Part shown: positions 29,219 through 38,705 of the stretch, piece by piece
How the letters are laid out: the number at the start of each line of letters is the position of its first letter
Numbering within the stretch: position 1 is the stretch's first letter
Origin: Virgibacillus phasianinus
GTDB taxonomy: Bacteria > Bacillota > Bacilli > Bacillales > Amphibacillaceae
Direction of reading: 5' to 3'
Length of the DNA stretch: 64,000 nucleotides
Assembly (NCBI RefSeq): GCF_002216775.1
Contig: NZ_CP022315.1
Coordinates: 2,852,001-2,916,000, forward strand
Made by a program: the position numbers and the translations under genes
The notes under the pieces: model-generated
The model's input: only the letters and a program-made list of their open reading frames with translations
The model's database searches: none
Told to the model about the DNA's origin: nothing

Positions 29219-29974
29219 TTGCAGCGTTATTTTGTCCCGGAGGATAATTGGCAGGATGACAGACTTACCATTACAGGTGATGATGCCCATCATATAATAC
29301 GAGTGATGCGGGGAGAAATTGGCGACGAGTTGATATGTAACCATCCAAGCGGTTTTGCGGTGCTTGGTGAAGTTATGGCTTTGGAACAGCAAGAAGTGGC
29401 GGTTTTCATTAAGTCGAAATTGGAAGAAAAAGTTGAACTTCCAGTTTATGTAACAATTGCTCATGGCCTGCCCAAAGGGGATAAACTGGAGTATGTTTTG
29501 CAGAAAGGGACGGAGCTGGGTGCTTCAGCCTTTATTCCCTTTAAAGCAGACCGCTCGATTGTCAAATGGGATGGAAAAAAAGCCTCGAAAAAAATGGCAC
29601 GCTTTGCTAAAATCGTTAAAGAAGCAAGTGAGCAAAGTCACAGGAATCGTATTCCACAAGTTTCATCTATCATGGGTATAGAGGAACTAATCGCGGAAAC
29701 AATGGACTATGACGTGAAAATTTTTGCATACGAGGAAGAGGCAAAAACAGATCAATTTGTCTCATTTTCCAAGATTGTATCAAAGTTAAGAATGAATCAA
29801 CAGATAGTGGTTTGTATAGGACCAGAAGGCGGGTTTTCGGATAAAGAAGTCACACTGTTAAAGAAGAACGACTTTCATTCCGTCCGTCTCGGACCAAGAA
29901 TACTACGAACGGAAACCGCACCGCTCTATGTATTAGCAAGTATATCGTATCAATTAGAAGAATTGGGGTGCTAG
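29219..29974 (+). CDS. rsmE: 16S rRNA (uracil1498-N3)-methyltransferase RsmE
   Basis: A 251-aa SPOUT-class enzyme with an N-terminal PUA-like domain ('RYFVPEDNWQDDRLTITGDDAHHIIRVMR'). The trefoil-knot SAM site is 'CIGPEGGFSDKEV' and 'VRLGPRILRTETAPLY'. TTG 29219 gives the usual N-terminus MQRYFVPE; the frame is open upstream into prmA. RBS AAGTAGGTG lies inside the prmA end. mtaB begins 1 nt after the stop. Confidence 0.94.
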   Translation: MQRYFVPEDNWQDDRLTITGDDAHHIIRVMRGEIGDELICNHPSGFAVLGEVMALEQQEVAVFIKSKLEEKVELPVYVTIAHGLPKGDKLEYVLQKGTELGASAFIPFKADRSIVKWDGKKASKKMARFAKIVKEASEQSHRNRIPQVSSIMGIEELIAETMDYDVKIFAYEEEAKTDQFVSFSKIVSKLRMNQQIVVCIGPEGGFSDKEVTLLKKNDFHSVRLGPRILRTETAPLYVLASISYQLEELGC

Positions 29975-29975
29975 A

Positions 29976-31322
29976 ATGCCAACAGTAGCCTTTCATACAT
30001 TGGGTTGTAAAGTAAATCATTATGAAACAGAAGGTATTTGGAACATGTTTAAAGCTCAGGATTATGAGCGCGTTGATTTTGATCATCAGGCGGACGTCTA
30101 TGTGATTAACACGTGTACCGTTACGAATACCGGAGATAAAAAGAGCAGACAAACGATTCGTCGCGCCGTCAGGAAAAATCCAGAAGCAGTCGTTTGTGTT
30201 ACGGGTTGTTATGCACAAACATCTCCAGGAGAAATCATGGAAATTCCCGGAGTTGACGTTGTTGTTGGAACTCAAAATCGCAAGAAAATGATTGGATATA
30301 TTGAAGAGCATTTGGAAACTCGCGAACCGGTTAATGGTGTAGAAAACATTATGAAAAACCGGGTATTTGAAGAAATGGACGTTCCTGAATTCACGGACAG
30401 AACCCGTGCTTCATTAAAAATTCAGGAAGGCTGCAATAACTTTTGTACATTTTGTATAATCCCTTGGTCACGTGGATTATTGCGCTCAAGGGATCCAAAA
30501 GATGTTGTGATTCAAGCACAACGTCTGGTTGATGCCGGATATAAAGAGATTGTGTTAACAGGGATTCATACAGCTGGTTACGGTGAAGATATGCAGGATT
30601 ATAACTTTGCTAAATTACTTCAAAAGCTTGAAACGGAGGTAGTTGGTCTAAAACGAATCCGTATATCTTCTATTGAAGCAAGTCAGATTACAGATGAAGT
30701 TATCGATGTACTTGATAAGTCCGAGAAAATCGTTCGACATCTGCATGTTCCATTGCAATCAGGTTCTGATTCTGTGCTTGACCGTATGCGCCGTAAATAT
30801 TCCAGCGACTATTATTATGAAAAGGTTGAGAAAATCAAACAGGCTTTACCGGGATTGGCAATAACATCAGATGTAATCGTTGGCTTCCCTGGTGAAACGG
30901 ATGCTGAATTTATGGAAACCTATAATTTTATTAAAAAAGTAGGATATTCGGAACTGCATGTTTTTCCATATTCGCAACGAACAGGTACTGCTGCTGCTAA
31001 AATGAAGGATCAAATTGACAATGAAACGAAGGAAAAGCGCGTTCATCAGATGATTGATTTATCCAATCAATTGGCAAAAGAATATGCCTCTGATTATGAA
31101 AATGAAGTCGTCGAGGTAATCCCGGAAGAACGTACACAGGATGGGGAGAATCCAAACATGCTGATGGGTTACTCAGATAATTACCTTAAAGTAAGATTTG
31201 AGGGTTCAGATGATATGATTGGAAAGATTGTACGTGTTAAAATTACAAAAGCAGGTTATCCTTATAATGACGCAACATTCGTGCGTGTAATGGATTTTGA
31301 TGCCACTTCCAAAATTGGATAA
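29976..31322 (+). CDS. mtaB: tRNA t6A37 methylthiotransferase MtaB
   Basis: A 448-aa radical SAM methylthiotransferase converting t6A to ms2t6A at tRNA position 37. The N-terminal UPF0004 domain has Cys in 'TLGCKVNHYET', 'NTCTVTNTG' and 'VTGCYAQ' for the auxiliary cluster. The radical SAM motif is 'CNNFCTFCIIPWSRG'. A C-terminal TRAM domain is present. Translationally close to rsmE; operon prmA-rsmE-mtaB as in B. subtilis (yqeT-yqeU-yqeV). Confidence 0.96.
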   Translation: MPTVAFHTLGCKVNHYETEGIWNMFKAQDYERVDFDHQADVYVINTCTVTNTGDKKSRQTIRRAVRKNPEAVVCVTGCYAQTSPGEIMEIPGVDVVVGTQNRKKMIGYIEEHLETREPVNGVENIMKNRVFEEMDVPEFTDRTRASLKIQEGCNNFCTFCIIPWSRGLLRSRDPKDVVIQAQRLVDAGYKEIVLTGIHTAGYGEDMQDYNFAKLLQKLETEVVGLKRIRISSIEASQITDEVIDVLDKSEKIVRHLHVPLQSGSDSVLDRMRRKYSSDYYYEKVEKIKQALPGLAITSDVIVGFPGETDAEFMETYNFIKKVGYSELHVFPYSQRTGTAAAKMKDQIDNETKEKRVHQMIDLSNQLAKEYASDYENEVVEVIPEERTQDGENPNMLMGYSDNYLKVRFEGSDDMIGKIVRVKITKAGYPYNDATFVRVMDFDATSKIG

Positions 31323-31332
31323 ACTATTTTAA

Positions 31333-31358
31333 ACCCGGCGATTGCTGCCGGGTAATTT
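31333..31358 (+). terminator. Terminator after mtaB
   Basis: ACCCGGC and GCCGGGT arms with a 7-nt loop and a short, interrupted T tail. Confidence 0.65.
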
Positions 31359-31453
31359 TGTGAATAAATTACTGACACAATAGATTTTTATCGTTAATAA
31401 TGCTATGATAGGCAAAGAGGTACGAACAACCTAATCAGAGAGGACGTTTAGTC

Positions 31454-32125
31454 ATGACAAGGAACCTTGCTAAATACATTGATCATACGCAATTAAAGCC
31501 AGATACCACTGAAGAAAAAATAAACAGCATTATTCAAGAAGCGAAGGAATATGAATTTGCTTCTGTATGTGTGAACCCGTATTGGGTTAATCACTGTTTT
31601 AATGAATTAAAAGACACTAGCGTAAAAGTTTGTACTGTTATAGGGTTTCCGTTAGGGGCAACAACTACTGATACGAAAGTATTTGAAACAAAGAATGCCA
31701 TTGAAAACGGGGCAACAGAGGTAGATATGGTAATAAATATTGGAGCATTGAAATCAAGAAATGATTCATTCGTTGAACAGGACATTCGCGAGGTGGTTAT
31801 AGCCGCAAAAGGGCGTGCATTAACAAAGGTGATCATTGAAACCTCATTATTAACAAAAGAGGAAAAAATTCGTGCATGTAAACTTGTTAAATCTGCCGGT
31901 GCTGATTTTGTAAAAACATCAACTGGATTCTCTGGTGGAGGAGCCACAGTAGAGGACGTTACATTAATGCGTAAAACGGTCGGGCCGGATATGGGTGTGA
32001 AAGCATCCGGCGGCGTTCGTAATCTTGAAACTACAGAGGCAATTATTGATGCTGGTGCAACACGGATCGGGGCTAGTGCAGGAATTGATATTCTTGCAGG
32101 AAATCAAGGCTCCACCGACTATTAA
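31454..32125 (+). CDS. deoC: Deoxyribose-phosphate aldolase
   Basis: A 223-aa class I aldolase that splits 2-deoxyribose 5-phosphate into glyceraldehyde 3-phosphate and acetaldehyde. The Schiff-base Lys lies in '[17 protein letters not shown]', the second active-site Lys in '[11 protein letters not shown]', and '[10 protein letters not shown]' opens the barrel. RBS AGAGAGGACG. In B. subtilis this position holds yqeW; here a YqeW-like gene is at 61337. Confidence 0.96.
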   Translation: MTRNLAKYIDHTQLKPDTTEEKINSIIQEAKEYEFASVCVNPYWVNHCFNELKDTSVKVCTVIGFPLGATTTDTKVFETKNAIENGATEVDMVINIGALKSRNDSFVEQDIREVVIAAKGRALTKVIIETSLLTKEEKIRACKLVKSAGADFVKTSTGFSGGGATVEDVTLMRKTVGPDMGVKASGGVRNLETTEAIIDAGATRIGASAGIDILAGNQGSTDY

Positions 32126-32159
32126 GCGCTAGATTATAAAAAAGCATTTGAAAAACCAG

Positions 32160-32188
32160 TTGACCAGTTTGTGACAATATATTATAAT
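32160..32188 (+). promoter_or_regulatory. Sigma-A promoter of rpsU-yqeY
   Basis: -35 TTGACC (32160-32165), 17-bp spacer, -10 TATAAT (32183-32188). Confidence 0.85.
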
Positions 32189-32261
32189 TATTGTGGGCAA
32201 ATTGTTATGTAGAATTTGTCTGTATAATCCTGTTTTATGCTTCGGAGGGAGGGAAATTAGT

Positions 32262-32438
32262 ATGTCAAATACAACTCGCGTTCGTAAAAACGAGTCTATA
32301 GAGGATGCTCTTCGTCGCTTTAAACGCAGTGTATCAAAAAGTGGTACATTACAAGAATATCGTAAGCGTGAACACTATGAAAAACCTAGTGTTAAACGTA
32401 AAAAGAAATCAGAAGCTGCTAGAAAGCGTAAATTCTAA
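32262..32438 (+). CDS. rpsU: 30S ribosomal protein S21
   Basis: A 58-aa basic protein with '[24 protein letters not shown]' and '[23 protein letters not shown]', the S21 signature. ATG 32262 follows GGAGGGAGGG, a very strong RBS. The frame extends upstream but the strong RBS fixes the start. yqeY follows 15 nt later. Confidence 0.98.
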   Translation: MSNTTRVRKNESIEDALRRFKRSVSKSGTLQEYRKREHYEKPSVKRKKKSEAARKRKF

Positions 32439-32453
32439 AGAAGGTGCAATAGC

Positions 32454-32903
32454 ATGACATTACTAGATCAGTTAAATGCAGATATGAAACAAGCGATGCG
32501 AGATAAAGATAAAGATAAGCTTGGTGTCATTCGTATGGTTAAGGCATCTTTGCAAAACGAATTGATTAAGCAAAGTAAAGATGTACTGTCCGAGGATGAT
32601 GAATTAACTGTATTGTCTAGAGAATTAAAGCAAAGGAAAGATTCCCTTCAAGAATTTAAAGCTGCTGGACGTGATGATCTTGTATCTAAACTTGATGTAG
32701 AAATCAATGTTTTACAAGCATATATGCCAAAACAGTTATCCGAACAAGAACTAGAAGAGATTGTTAAGCGGACAATTCAAGAAGTAAATGCAACATCAAA
32801 AAAAGAGATGGGTAAAGTTATGAGTGCTGTTATGCCAAAGGTTAAAGGTAAAGCCGATGGTTCAAGTATTAATAAACTTGTACAAAAGCACTTAAATAAC
32901 TAG
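32454..32903 (+). CDS. yqeY: GatB/YqeY domain protein
   Basis: A 149-aa helical protein of the GatB/YqeY family, related to the tail domain of the amidotransferase GatB. It starts '[31 protein letters not shown]', has '[15 protein letters not shown]', and ends with '[16 protein letters not shown]'. It may act in tRNA-dependent amidation or tRNA binding; the exact role is not established. Co-transcribed with rpsU. Confidence 0.93.
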   Translation: MTLLDQLNADMKQAMRDKDKDKLGVIRMVKASLQNELIKQSKDVLSEDDELTVLSRELKQRKDSLQEFKAAGRDDLVSKLDVEINVLQAYMPKQLSEQELEEIVKRTIQEVNATSKKEMGKVMSAVMPKVKGKADGSSINKLVQKHLNN

Positions 32904-32930
32904 ATGCATCGCCATAAATATGAATGATAC

Positions 32931-32966
32931 AACCCTTGCCGGCATAATAGCTGACAAGGGTTTTTA
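32931..32966 (+). terminator. Terminator after yqeY
   Basis: AACCCTTGCCGGC and GCTGACAAGGGTT pair with two mismatches, and a TTTTT run follows. The rest of the 32904-33211 gap holds only the sigma-W-type promoter. Confidence 0.85.
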
Positions 32967-33153
32967 ACTTTTTAAAAGGTTGTTCTAAGCAGGAATCAAC
33001 GGTCCGGGGTTCAAGTAGACCACTGAAAAAGGTAAATATAGTAAAAGGCAGTGGGACGGAATTGAAAATTGTTAACATAAAGGTGGCTGATTGTGATACG
33101 ATCAATGTATATGTTGGGCATAGCAGTAAACATGGGGTAAATTTATACTTTAA

Positions 33154-33180
33154 TGAAACCAAATACATCGTCATATCGTA
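33154..33180 (+). promoter_or_regulatory. Sigma-W type promoter of yqeZ-floA-yqfB
   Basis: TGAAAC (33154-33159), 17-bp spacer, CGTA (33177-33180): an exact fit to the ECF sigma-W consensus. In B. subtilis this operon is sigma-W dependent and induced by envelope stress. It predicts a leader of about 25 nt before TTG 33212. Confidence 0.85.
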
Positions 33181-33211
33181 TTACATACTAGCTGAAGGGG
33201 GTGATTTACTT

Positions 33212-34543
33212 TTGCTGTACAATAAACTCATTACATATCTACTTTTAGTATGCCTCATGTTTATAGGATCATTATTTTATGGTAACAGTCTGATATCTGC
33301 CGAATCGTCAAATGAAGGGGATTTAGTATACATCATTCCAATTGAGGATACAGTCGAACAAGGGTTAAAAGCATTTCTGACCCGTGCAACGGAAAAAGCC
33401 GAAGAAGAGGGCGCTGATCAAATCATTTTCGAGATTGATACCCCCGGAGGGCGTGTCGATGCAGCAGGTCAAATTGCAGAACTCATACAAAATTTAGAAA
33501 CACCTAATATTGCCTTTGTTGTAAATAAAGCGCTATCAGCCGGATCATATATTGCCTTAAATATGGACGCCATTTATATGAAGCCACACGCCACAATGGG
33601 GGCTAGCGGTGTCATTAACCAGGATGGAACCGCGGCGGATAAAAAAGCCCAGTCTGCATGGCTGGCAGCCATGAAAAGTGCAGCGGAATCACAGGGAAAA
33701 GATCCAAAGTTCGCGGCAGCAATGGCTGATCCGGAAATTGATTTACCGGAACTAGGAGCTCCAAAAGGTGAATACTTAACTCTAGGTCCCAAATCGGCTG
33801 TGAAAATCGATTATGCGGCAGGGATAGTGAAAGATCGCGCCGAACTTTTAAATGCTCTTGGTTTAGAAAATGCCACCATTATTGAAATGGAACCAACATT
33901 ATCTGAGAAACTGGCCAGGTTTTTAACAAATCCAATAGTTATTCCGATTTTACTAACAATAGCAAGCCTTGGATTAATTATAGAGATTTTTTCACCAGGA
34001 TTTGGTATACCAGGTATTATAGGAATATTATCATTAGTGTTGTTTTTCTATGGTCATATTGTTGCTGGTCTTGCCGGAATGGAAGCCATCGTTCTATTAA
34101 TATTAGGTATTATTTTAATAATAGCTGAGTTTTTCGTGCCAGGTGGAATAGTTGGAATACTAGGTATTGGTTGTGTGGTAGCATCTTTATTTATTTCAGG
34201 TCAGGATATTGGACATATGTCCATGAGTATTGGAATAGCATTTCTTATATCCTTTATTGCTGCCGTCATTTTATTTCGGACAATCGGAATGGAAAAAGGT
34301 GTTTTCCGGCACATTATTTTGAAGGACAAAACATCCACGGAGCTTGGGTATGTATCTACAGTCAATCGCCTAGAGCTAATTGGACTGGAAGGTATCTCTA
34401 TAACACCGCTAAGACCCTCAGGTACAGCAAGTTTTGATAACGAGCAATTAGATGTGGTTTCTGAAGGGCGTTTTATTCAACGTGAGCAGCCGATTAAAAT
34501 AGTTAAGGTTGAAGGTTCGCGTATTGTTGTAAGAGAAATTTAA
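33212..34543 (+). CDS. yqeZ: NfeD-family membrane serine protease YqeZ
   Basis: A 443-aa protein. A signal-like helix is followed by a ClpP-fold S49-type protease domain with 'FEIDTPGGRVDAA' and 'NKALSAGSYIALNMDAIYM' (catalytic Ser in SAGS). Four or more membrane helices (about residues 220-370) and a C-terminal NfeD OB domain ('GISITPLRPSGTASFD') follow. TTG 33212 fits GGGGGTG and lies just after the sigma-W type promoter; the frame is open to 33062. Partner of the flotillin FloA, the next gene. Confidence 0.93.
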   Translation: MLYNKLITYLLLVCLMFIGSLFYGNSLISAESSNEGDLVYIIPIEDTVEQGLKAFLTRATEKAEEEGADQIIFEIDTPGGRVDAAGQIAELIQNLETPNIAFVVNKALSAGSYIALNMDAIYMKPHATMGASGVINQDGTAADKKAQSAWLAAMKSAAESQGKDPKFAAAMADPEIDLPELGAPKGEYLTLGPKSAVKIDYAAGIVKDRAELLNALGLENATIIEMEPTLSEKLARFLTNPIVIPILLTIASLGLIIEIFSPGFGIPGIIGILSLVLFFYGHIVAGLAGMEAIVLLILGIILIIAEFFVPGGIVGILGIGCVVASLFISGQDIGHMSMSIGIAFLISFIAAVILFRTIGMEKGVFRHIILKDKTSTELGYVSTVNRLELIGLEGISITPLRPSGTASFDNEQLDVVSEGRFIQREQPIKIVKVEGSRIVVREI

Positions 34544-34564
34544 GAGAAAATTGGAGGAATGAAA

Positions 34565-35554
34565 ATGGACTTAGCACAATTTATGCCGTTAATTATTATT
34601 GGTATTATTTTAATAGTACTCGTTGTATTGTTTACCTTTATTCCAGTTATGCTTTGGATTAGCGCTTTAGCTGCAGGTGTGAAGGTTGGGATTTTTACTT
34701 TAGTTGGAATGCGTTTACGACGAGTAGTTCCATCGCGTGTTATTAATCCGCTTATTAAAGCATACAAAGCAGGACTTGATTTAACAACGAATCAACTTGA
34801 GAGTCATTATCTTGCTGGAGGTAATGTGGATAGGGTTGTTGATGCACTAATTGCCGCTCATCGGGCAAATATTGAACTGCAATTCGAACGTGGTGCTGCG
34901 ATTGATCTTGCAGGAAGAGACGTACTGGAAGCAGTTCAAATGAGTGTTAATCCAAAAGTAATTGATACACCTTTCATTGCGGGTATTGCAATGGATGGAA
35001 TTGAAGTGAAAGCAAAGGCACGTATCACCGTTCGCGCTAATATCGACAGACTGGTTGGTGGTGCTGGTGAGGATACCGTTATTGCACGTGTTGGCGAAGG
35101 GATTGTAAGTACAATAGGTAGTTCGAACACACATGCAAAAGTATTGGAAAATCCAGACAGCATCTCGCGTACTGTATTGGACAGAGGGTTAGATGCGGGT
35201 ACAGCATTTGAAATCCTGTCAATTGATATAGAGGATATTAATATTGGTAAGAACATTGGGGCTATCCTGCAAACTGATCAGGCAGAGGCTGATAAAAGTA
35301 TTGCGCAGGCTAAAGCAGAAGAAAGACGTGCAATGGCAGTTGCACAAGAACAGGAAATGCTTGCACGGGTACAAGAAATGCGTGCTTCAGTTGTTGAAGC
35401 GGAGGCAGATGTACCTAGAGCATTGGCTGAAGCATTACGCTCAGGAAACCTTGGTGTCATGGATTATATGAACTATAAAAATATTGATGCGGATACAGAT
35501 ATGCGTGATACAATTGGCAAACTTTCAGAAGACAACGATGACAATGAAAAATAA
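34565..35554 (+). CDS. floA: Flotillin-like protein FloA
   Basis: A 329-aa membrane scaffold protein of functional microdomains. An N-terminal hairpin '[33 protein letters not shown]' is followed by the PHB domain and a coiled-coil Ala/Glu-rich region ('[34 protein letters not shown]'). Nearly colinear with B. subtilis YqfA (331 aa). ATG 34565 is 7 nt after GGAGG; an upstream ATG at 34559 is too close to the RBS. Middle gene of the yqeZ-floA-yqfB operon. Confidence 0.97.
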   Translation: MDLAQFMPLIIIGIILIVLVVLFTFIPVMLWISALAAGVKVGIFTLVGMRLRRVVPSRVINPLIKAYKAGLDLTTNQLESHYLAGGNVDRVVDALIAAHRANIELQFERGAAIDLAGRDVLEAVQMSVNPKVIDTPFIAGIAMDGIEVKAKARITVRANIDRLVGGAGEDTVIARVGEGIVSTIGSSNTHAKVLENPDSISRTVLDRGLDAGTAFEILSIDIEDINIGKNIGAILQTDQAEADKSIAQAKAEERRAMAVAQEQEMLARVQEMRASVVEAEADVPRALAEALRSGNLGVMDYMNYKNIDADTDMRDTIGKLSEDNDDNEK

Positions 35555-35584
35555 TACCTGTCAACTGTCTGCAGGAGGGGTATA

Positions 35585-36034
35585 ATGGACGTTTTATTTG
35601 AAACACTTTTTGGAAATCTTGTGGTCATATTGGCTATTATTGGTGGTATTGCTAAATTTATAAAAGATCGAAACAAAAAAGATGTGAAAAAGCCATATTC
35701 AACGCCAAAACCGTCCCCGATACCATCGGGCGGCGGATATCAGCAGACAAATTACGAGGAAATAAAGGAAAGCACAATATCAGTTCCGTCTATGCAGGAG
35801 CGAATGGATTCAAATAAACACCGGGCTGTTAGGAATGGAGAACACGATGCTTTAGCGAAAAGCACACTTCGAAAACCGTCTGCCGGATCCAATCGAAGAA
35901 GTCATATGAGAAAACAAATAACCAGTAACCTGTCAAGACAAGGTTTGGTCAATGGTGTAATCATGTACGAAGTACTGGGACCACCACGCGCCACAAAACC
36001 ATATAAAAGTGTGATTGCAGAACGCAGAAAATGA
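35585..36034 (+). CDS. yqfB: YqfB-like hypothetical membrane protein
   Basis: A 149-aa protein with one N-terminal hydrophobic segment ('ETLFGNLVVILAIIGGIAKFI') and a long, basic, Pro/Ser-rich tail predicted to be disordered. It ends with a short hydrophobic stretch 'GLVNGVIMYEVLGPPRA'. Strong RBS GCAGGAGGGG. Third gene of the sigma-W operon. The name rests on position and topology; function unknown. Confidence 0.75.
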   Translation: MDVLFETLFGNLVVILAIIGGIAKFIKDRNKKDVKKPYSTPKPSPIPSGGGYQQTNYEEIKESTISVPSMQERMDSNKHRAVRNGEHDALAKSTLRKPSAGSNRRSHMRKQITSNLSRQGLVNGVIMYEVLGPPRATKPYKSVIAERRK

Positions 36035-36039
36035 TAAGG

Positions 36040-36080
36040 AGCCTTCCTGGGAAATTCAATATCCCAGGAAGGCTTTTTTA
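36040..36080 (+). terminator. Terminator of the yqeZ-floA-yqfB operon
   Basis: AGCCTTCCTGGGA (36040-36052) and TCCCAGGAAGGCT (36062-36074), perfect 13-bp stem followed by TTTTT. Confidence 0.95.
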
Positions 36081-36135
36081 TGTTCTTATTTAAAGCATCC
36101 ATTCATAAATATGTAGGGGAGAGGAGGTTGCACCT

Positions 36136-36417
36136 TTGACAAAAAAACATCAACGATTCCTACCTTGGGTTATGAACCAATTTGCTCTTCCTTCTGATAT
36201 AGTTTCCGACTTACCACGAATGACTGTATTAGGTCAACTTCATGTGTATATAGAGAATCATCAAGGATTAGTCGTCTATTCAGAAACCGAACTGACTGTA
36301 AAAACACACACTGGCATGATTAGAATTCAAGGAACTGATTTTGTGTTGAAAATGATGCTGCCGCAGGAACTATTACTAGAAGGAAAAATTAACGATGTAT
36401 CATATATTACCAGCTAA
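36136..36417 (+). CDS. yqfC: Sporulation protein YqfC
   Basis: A 93-aa protein with the YabP/YqfC-fold pattern: 'PSDIVSDLPRMTVLGQLHVYIENHQGLVVYSETELTVKT' and 'IRIQGTDFVLKMM'. In B. subtilis yqfC-yqfD is mother-cell (sigma-E) expressed. A CATAAATA sequence about 30 nt upstream could be a weak sigma-E -10. TTG start after GAGGAGG. yqfD follows by 12 nt. Confidence 0.9.
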   Translation: MTKKHQRFLPWVMNQFALPSDIVSDLPRMTVLGQLHVYIENHQGLVVYSETELTVKTHTGMIRIQGTDFVLKMMLPQELLLEGKINDVSYITS

Positions 36418-36429
36418 AAGGAGGTAGCA

Positions 36430-37617
36430 ATGAAACAAATTCAAGGATCTTTCCTAACAGGATATGTAACTATTTTAGTTGAAGGAAACAACCCAGAGTT
36501 ATTTTTACAGTATTGTGCAGATCAGGAGATATTGGTATGGAATATTACAAAGGTGTCATCCACAAGTTGTGAGGCAAGTATTCGACTAGGGGATGTTCAT
36601 CAGGTCGATGAATTAATTCATGAAGGGCTGACGATTACCGTTACCCATCAATATGGGTTGCCAGTAATGATAAAGAAACTTATCGGCAGAAAGGAATTTC
36701 TTTTTAGTATTGGAATTTGTCTATTATTAATTTTGTATTTATCCAATATTATTTGGGACATTAAAATAAACGGCGTACCAAAAGACATAGAGAAAAAAAT
36801 CACAAAACAATTAAACACATATGGGGTCCATACAGGCGCCTTGGGTTTTTCAATCGGATCCCCAAGTGAAATTCAGCAAAAATTACTTCATGATATTCCG
36901 GAACTCCTTTGGGTAGGTGTTGAAAAAAAGGGGACAACCTTTCAAATTGAGGTAGTTGAAAAAACAATTGTCGAGAAGAAAGAGATTAATGGTCCCAGTA
37001 ATCTGGTTGCCGCCAAAGAAGGTGTGGTCAGCTATGTTTATATTTCAAAGGGTATGCCTAACGTGAAAGTAAATGATTATGTAGAGGCCGGTGATTTACT
37101 GGTGTCAGGTAATATTAGTGAAGATAAAGAGAAACCCGTCTTAGTAGAGGCAGATGGTGAAGTTGTTGCTAAGACATGGTATGAGGTTTCAGTGACAATT
37201 CCTTTAAAAGCGGAATATCAGGAACTTACTGGTGAAAAAGAAAAGAAATTATACATGGAATTAGGTGATGTACAAGTTCCTTTTTGGGGATTTGGTTCAA
37301 GCGAATTTGAACATGTCCAAACAGATATAAACCGAACGCCATTACATTTTTTTAAATGGGAGCTTCCAATAAATATTATTGAATCCATTCAACACGAAAA
37401 AACTTATCGCAAAGAACAACGATCCAAAAAAGAAGCGATTAAGGTTGGCAAGGAACAGGCAAAGAATGAATTACTCCTGCGTCTCGATAAAAATGCGAAG
37501 GTAATTTCTGAAAAAGTTTTGCATGAAAGTACTGGTAATGGTAAAGTAAAATTAATCTTATATTTGACGATTGAAGAAAATATTGCCAAATCCGTACCTA
37601 TAAATCAAGGAGATTGA
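36430..37617 (+). CDS. yqfD: Sporulation membrane protein YqfD
   Basis: A 395-aa protein of the SpoIV-like YqfD family. The N-terminal soluble part has 'GSFLTGYVTILVEGNNPELF', then one membrane helix near residues 92-110 and a large extracytoplasmic domain containing 'AAKEGVVSYVYISKGMPNVKVNDYVEAGDLLVSG'. A Lys-rich C-terminus follows. Exact function unknown. Operon with yqfC, and overlaps the region just before phoH. Confidence 0.93.
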   Translation: MKQIQGSFLTGYVTILVEGNNPELFLQYCADQEILVWNITKVSSTSCEASIRLGDVHQVDELIHEGLTITVTHQYGLPVMIKKLIGRKEFLFSIGICLLLILYLSNIIWDIKINGVPKDIEKKITKQLNTYGVHTGALGFSIGSPSEIQQKLLHDIPELLWVGVEKKGTTFQIEVVEKTIVEKKEINGPSNLVAAKEGVVSYVYISKGMPNVKVNDYVEAGDLLVSGNISEDKEKPVLVEADGEVVAKTWYEVSVTIPLKAEYQELTGEKEKKLYMELGDVQVPFWGFGSSEFEHVQTDINRTPLHFFKWELPINIIESIQHEKTYRKEQRSKKEAIKVGKEQAKNELLLRLDKNAKVISEKVLHESTGNGKVKLILYLTIEENIAKSVPINQGD

Positions 37618-37619
37618 TT

Positions 37620-38585
37620 ATGCCAACAAATTTAAATACAATTGATTTACAATTAACAAATCCGAATGAAGCATTATCATTATTTGGAACAAACGATAGA
37701 AATTTAAAACAAATTGAAGATAAGCTTCAGGTATCTATTGTAACAAGGGGTGAAAAGGTCAGTGTCTCTGGAACAGATGATGCGAATGCGCTAGCACAAG
37801 ATGTTTTACTATCGTTACTTAATGTTATAAGAAAAGGGTTGTCCATTGCGGAGCGTGACGTTGTATATGCAATTGAGCTTGCCAAAGCGGGAAAGATCAA
37901 CCAGTTTGAAACTTTATTTGAGGATGAGATCACAAAAAATGTAAAAGGAAAGCCAATTCGCGTCAAGACTTTAGGTCAAAAAAATTATATTGCTGCTATC
38001 AAAGCAAATGATCTGGTTTTTGGGATTGGTCCGGCGGGTACAGGTAAAACTTATCTAGCCGTCGTAATGGCTGTACATGCACTGAAAAATGGCATGGTAA
38101 AGCGAATTATCTTAACCCGTCCAGCAGTAGAGGCCGGGGAGAGTCTCGGATTTTTACCTGGGGATCTCAAGGAAAAAGTTGATCCATATTTACGCCCATT
38201 ATATGATGCACTGCATGACGTTCTTGGTGCGGAACATACACTGCGGTTAATTGAACGAGAAACAATAGAAATTGCTCCTCTTGCATATATGCGTGGCCGT
38301 ACACTGGATGATGCATTTGTTATTTTAGATGAGGCGCAAAATACGACACCAGAACAAATGAAAATGTTTTTAACCAGGCTTGGGTTCGGTTCCAAAATGG
38401 TTGTAACAGGTGATGTAACGCAGGTGGATTTACCAAAAGGAGTAAATTCGGGACTCCGCACAGCAGATCAGTTATTGGCGGCCGTAAAAGGAATTAATTT
38501 TATACACTTAACACAAACAGATGTTGTCAGACACCCATTGGTACAACGTATTATTGATGCATACGAAAAGACCAATAAAGAATAA
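37620..38585 (+). CDS. phoH: PhoH family ATPase
   Basis: A 321-aa P-loop NTPase with an N-terminal KH-like domain. Walker A is 'GIGPAGTGKTYLA' near residue 137 and Walker B is 'FVILDEAQNTTPEQMKMFLTR'; 'VTGDVTQVDLP' is also conserved. PhoH-like proteins are probably RNA helicases or RNA-processing ATPases linked to YbeY, whose gene lies two genes downstream. ATG 37620 after AAGGAG; a TTG at 37614 overlaps the RBS. Confidence 0.95.
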   Translation: MPTNLNTIDLQLTNPNEALSLFGTNDRNLKQIEDKLQVSIVTRGEKVSVSGTDDANALAQDVLLSLLNVIRKGLSIAERDVVYAIELAKAGKINQFETLFEDEITKNVKGKPIRVKTLGQKNYIAAIKANDLVFGIGPAGTGKTYLAVVMAVHALKNGMVKRIILTRPAVEAGESLGFLPGDLKEKVDPYLRPLYDALHDVLGAEHTLRLIERETIEIAPLAYMRGRTLDDAFVILDEAQNTTPEQMKMFLTRLGFGSKMVVTGDVTQVDLPKGVNSGLRTADQLLAAVKGINFIHLTQTDVVRHPLVQRIIDAYEKTNKE

Positions 38586-38647
38586 GCTCTCCGTTTCAAT
38601 ATTTATAGTTAATCGTTCTAAAAATGCTTATCTTTACTTGAAGTATA

Positions 38648-38690
38648 AAATAAGCCCTGCTAACCATAATAATGGGGGCTTATTTCTACT
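38648..38690 (+). terminator. Terminator between phoH and pgpH
   Basis: AAATAAGCCC (38648-38657) and GGGCTTATTT (38676-38685), perfect 10-bp stem; tail weakly T-rich. Confidence 0.7.
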
Positions 38691-38705
38691 ATCTGAGGGG
38701 ATTTG

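Noticed and set aside
32980-33030. GGTTCAAG and GGTC/GACC resembling a tRNA T arm
   Set aside because: No acceptor or anticodon arm can be formed; not a tRNA remnant that can be supported.
33062-33211. N-terminal extension of YqeZ from 33062
   Set aside because: It would start upstream of the sigma-W type promoter and lacks an RBS. The TTG at 33212 fits both the RBS and the family length.
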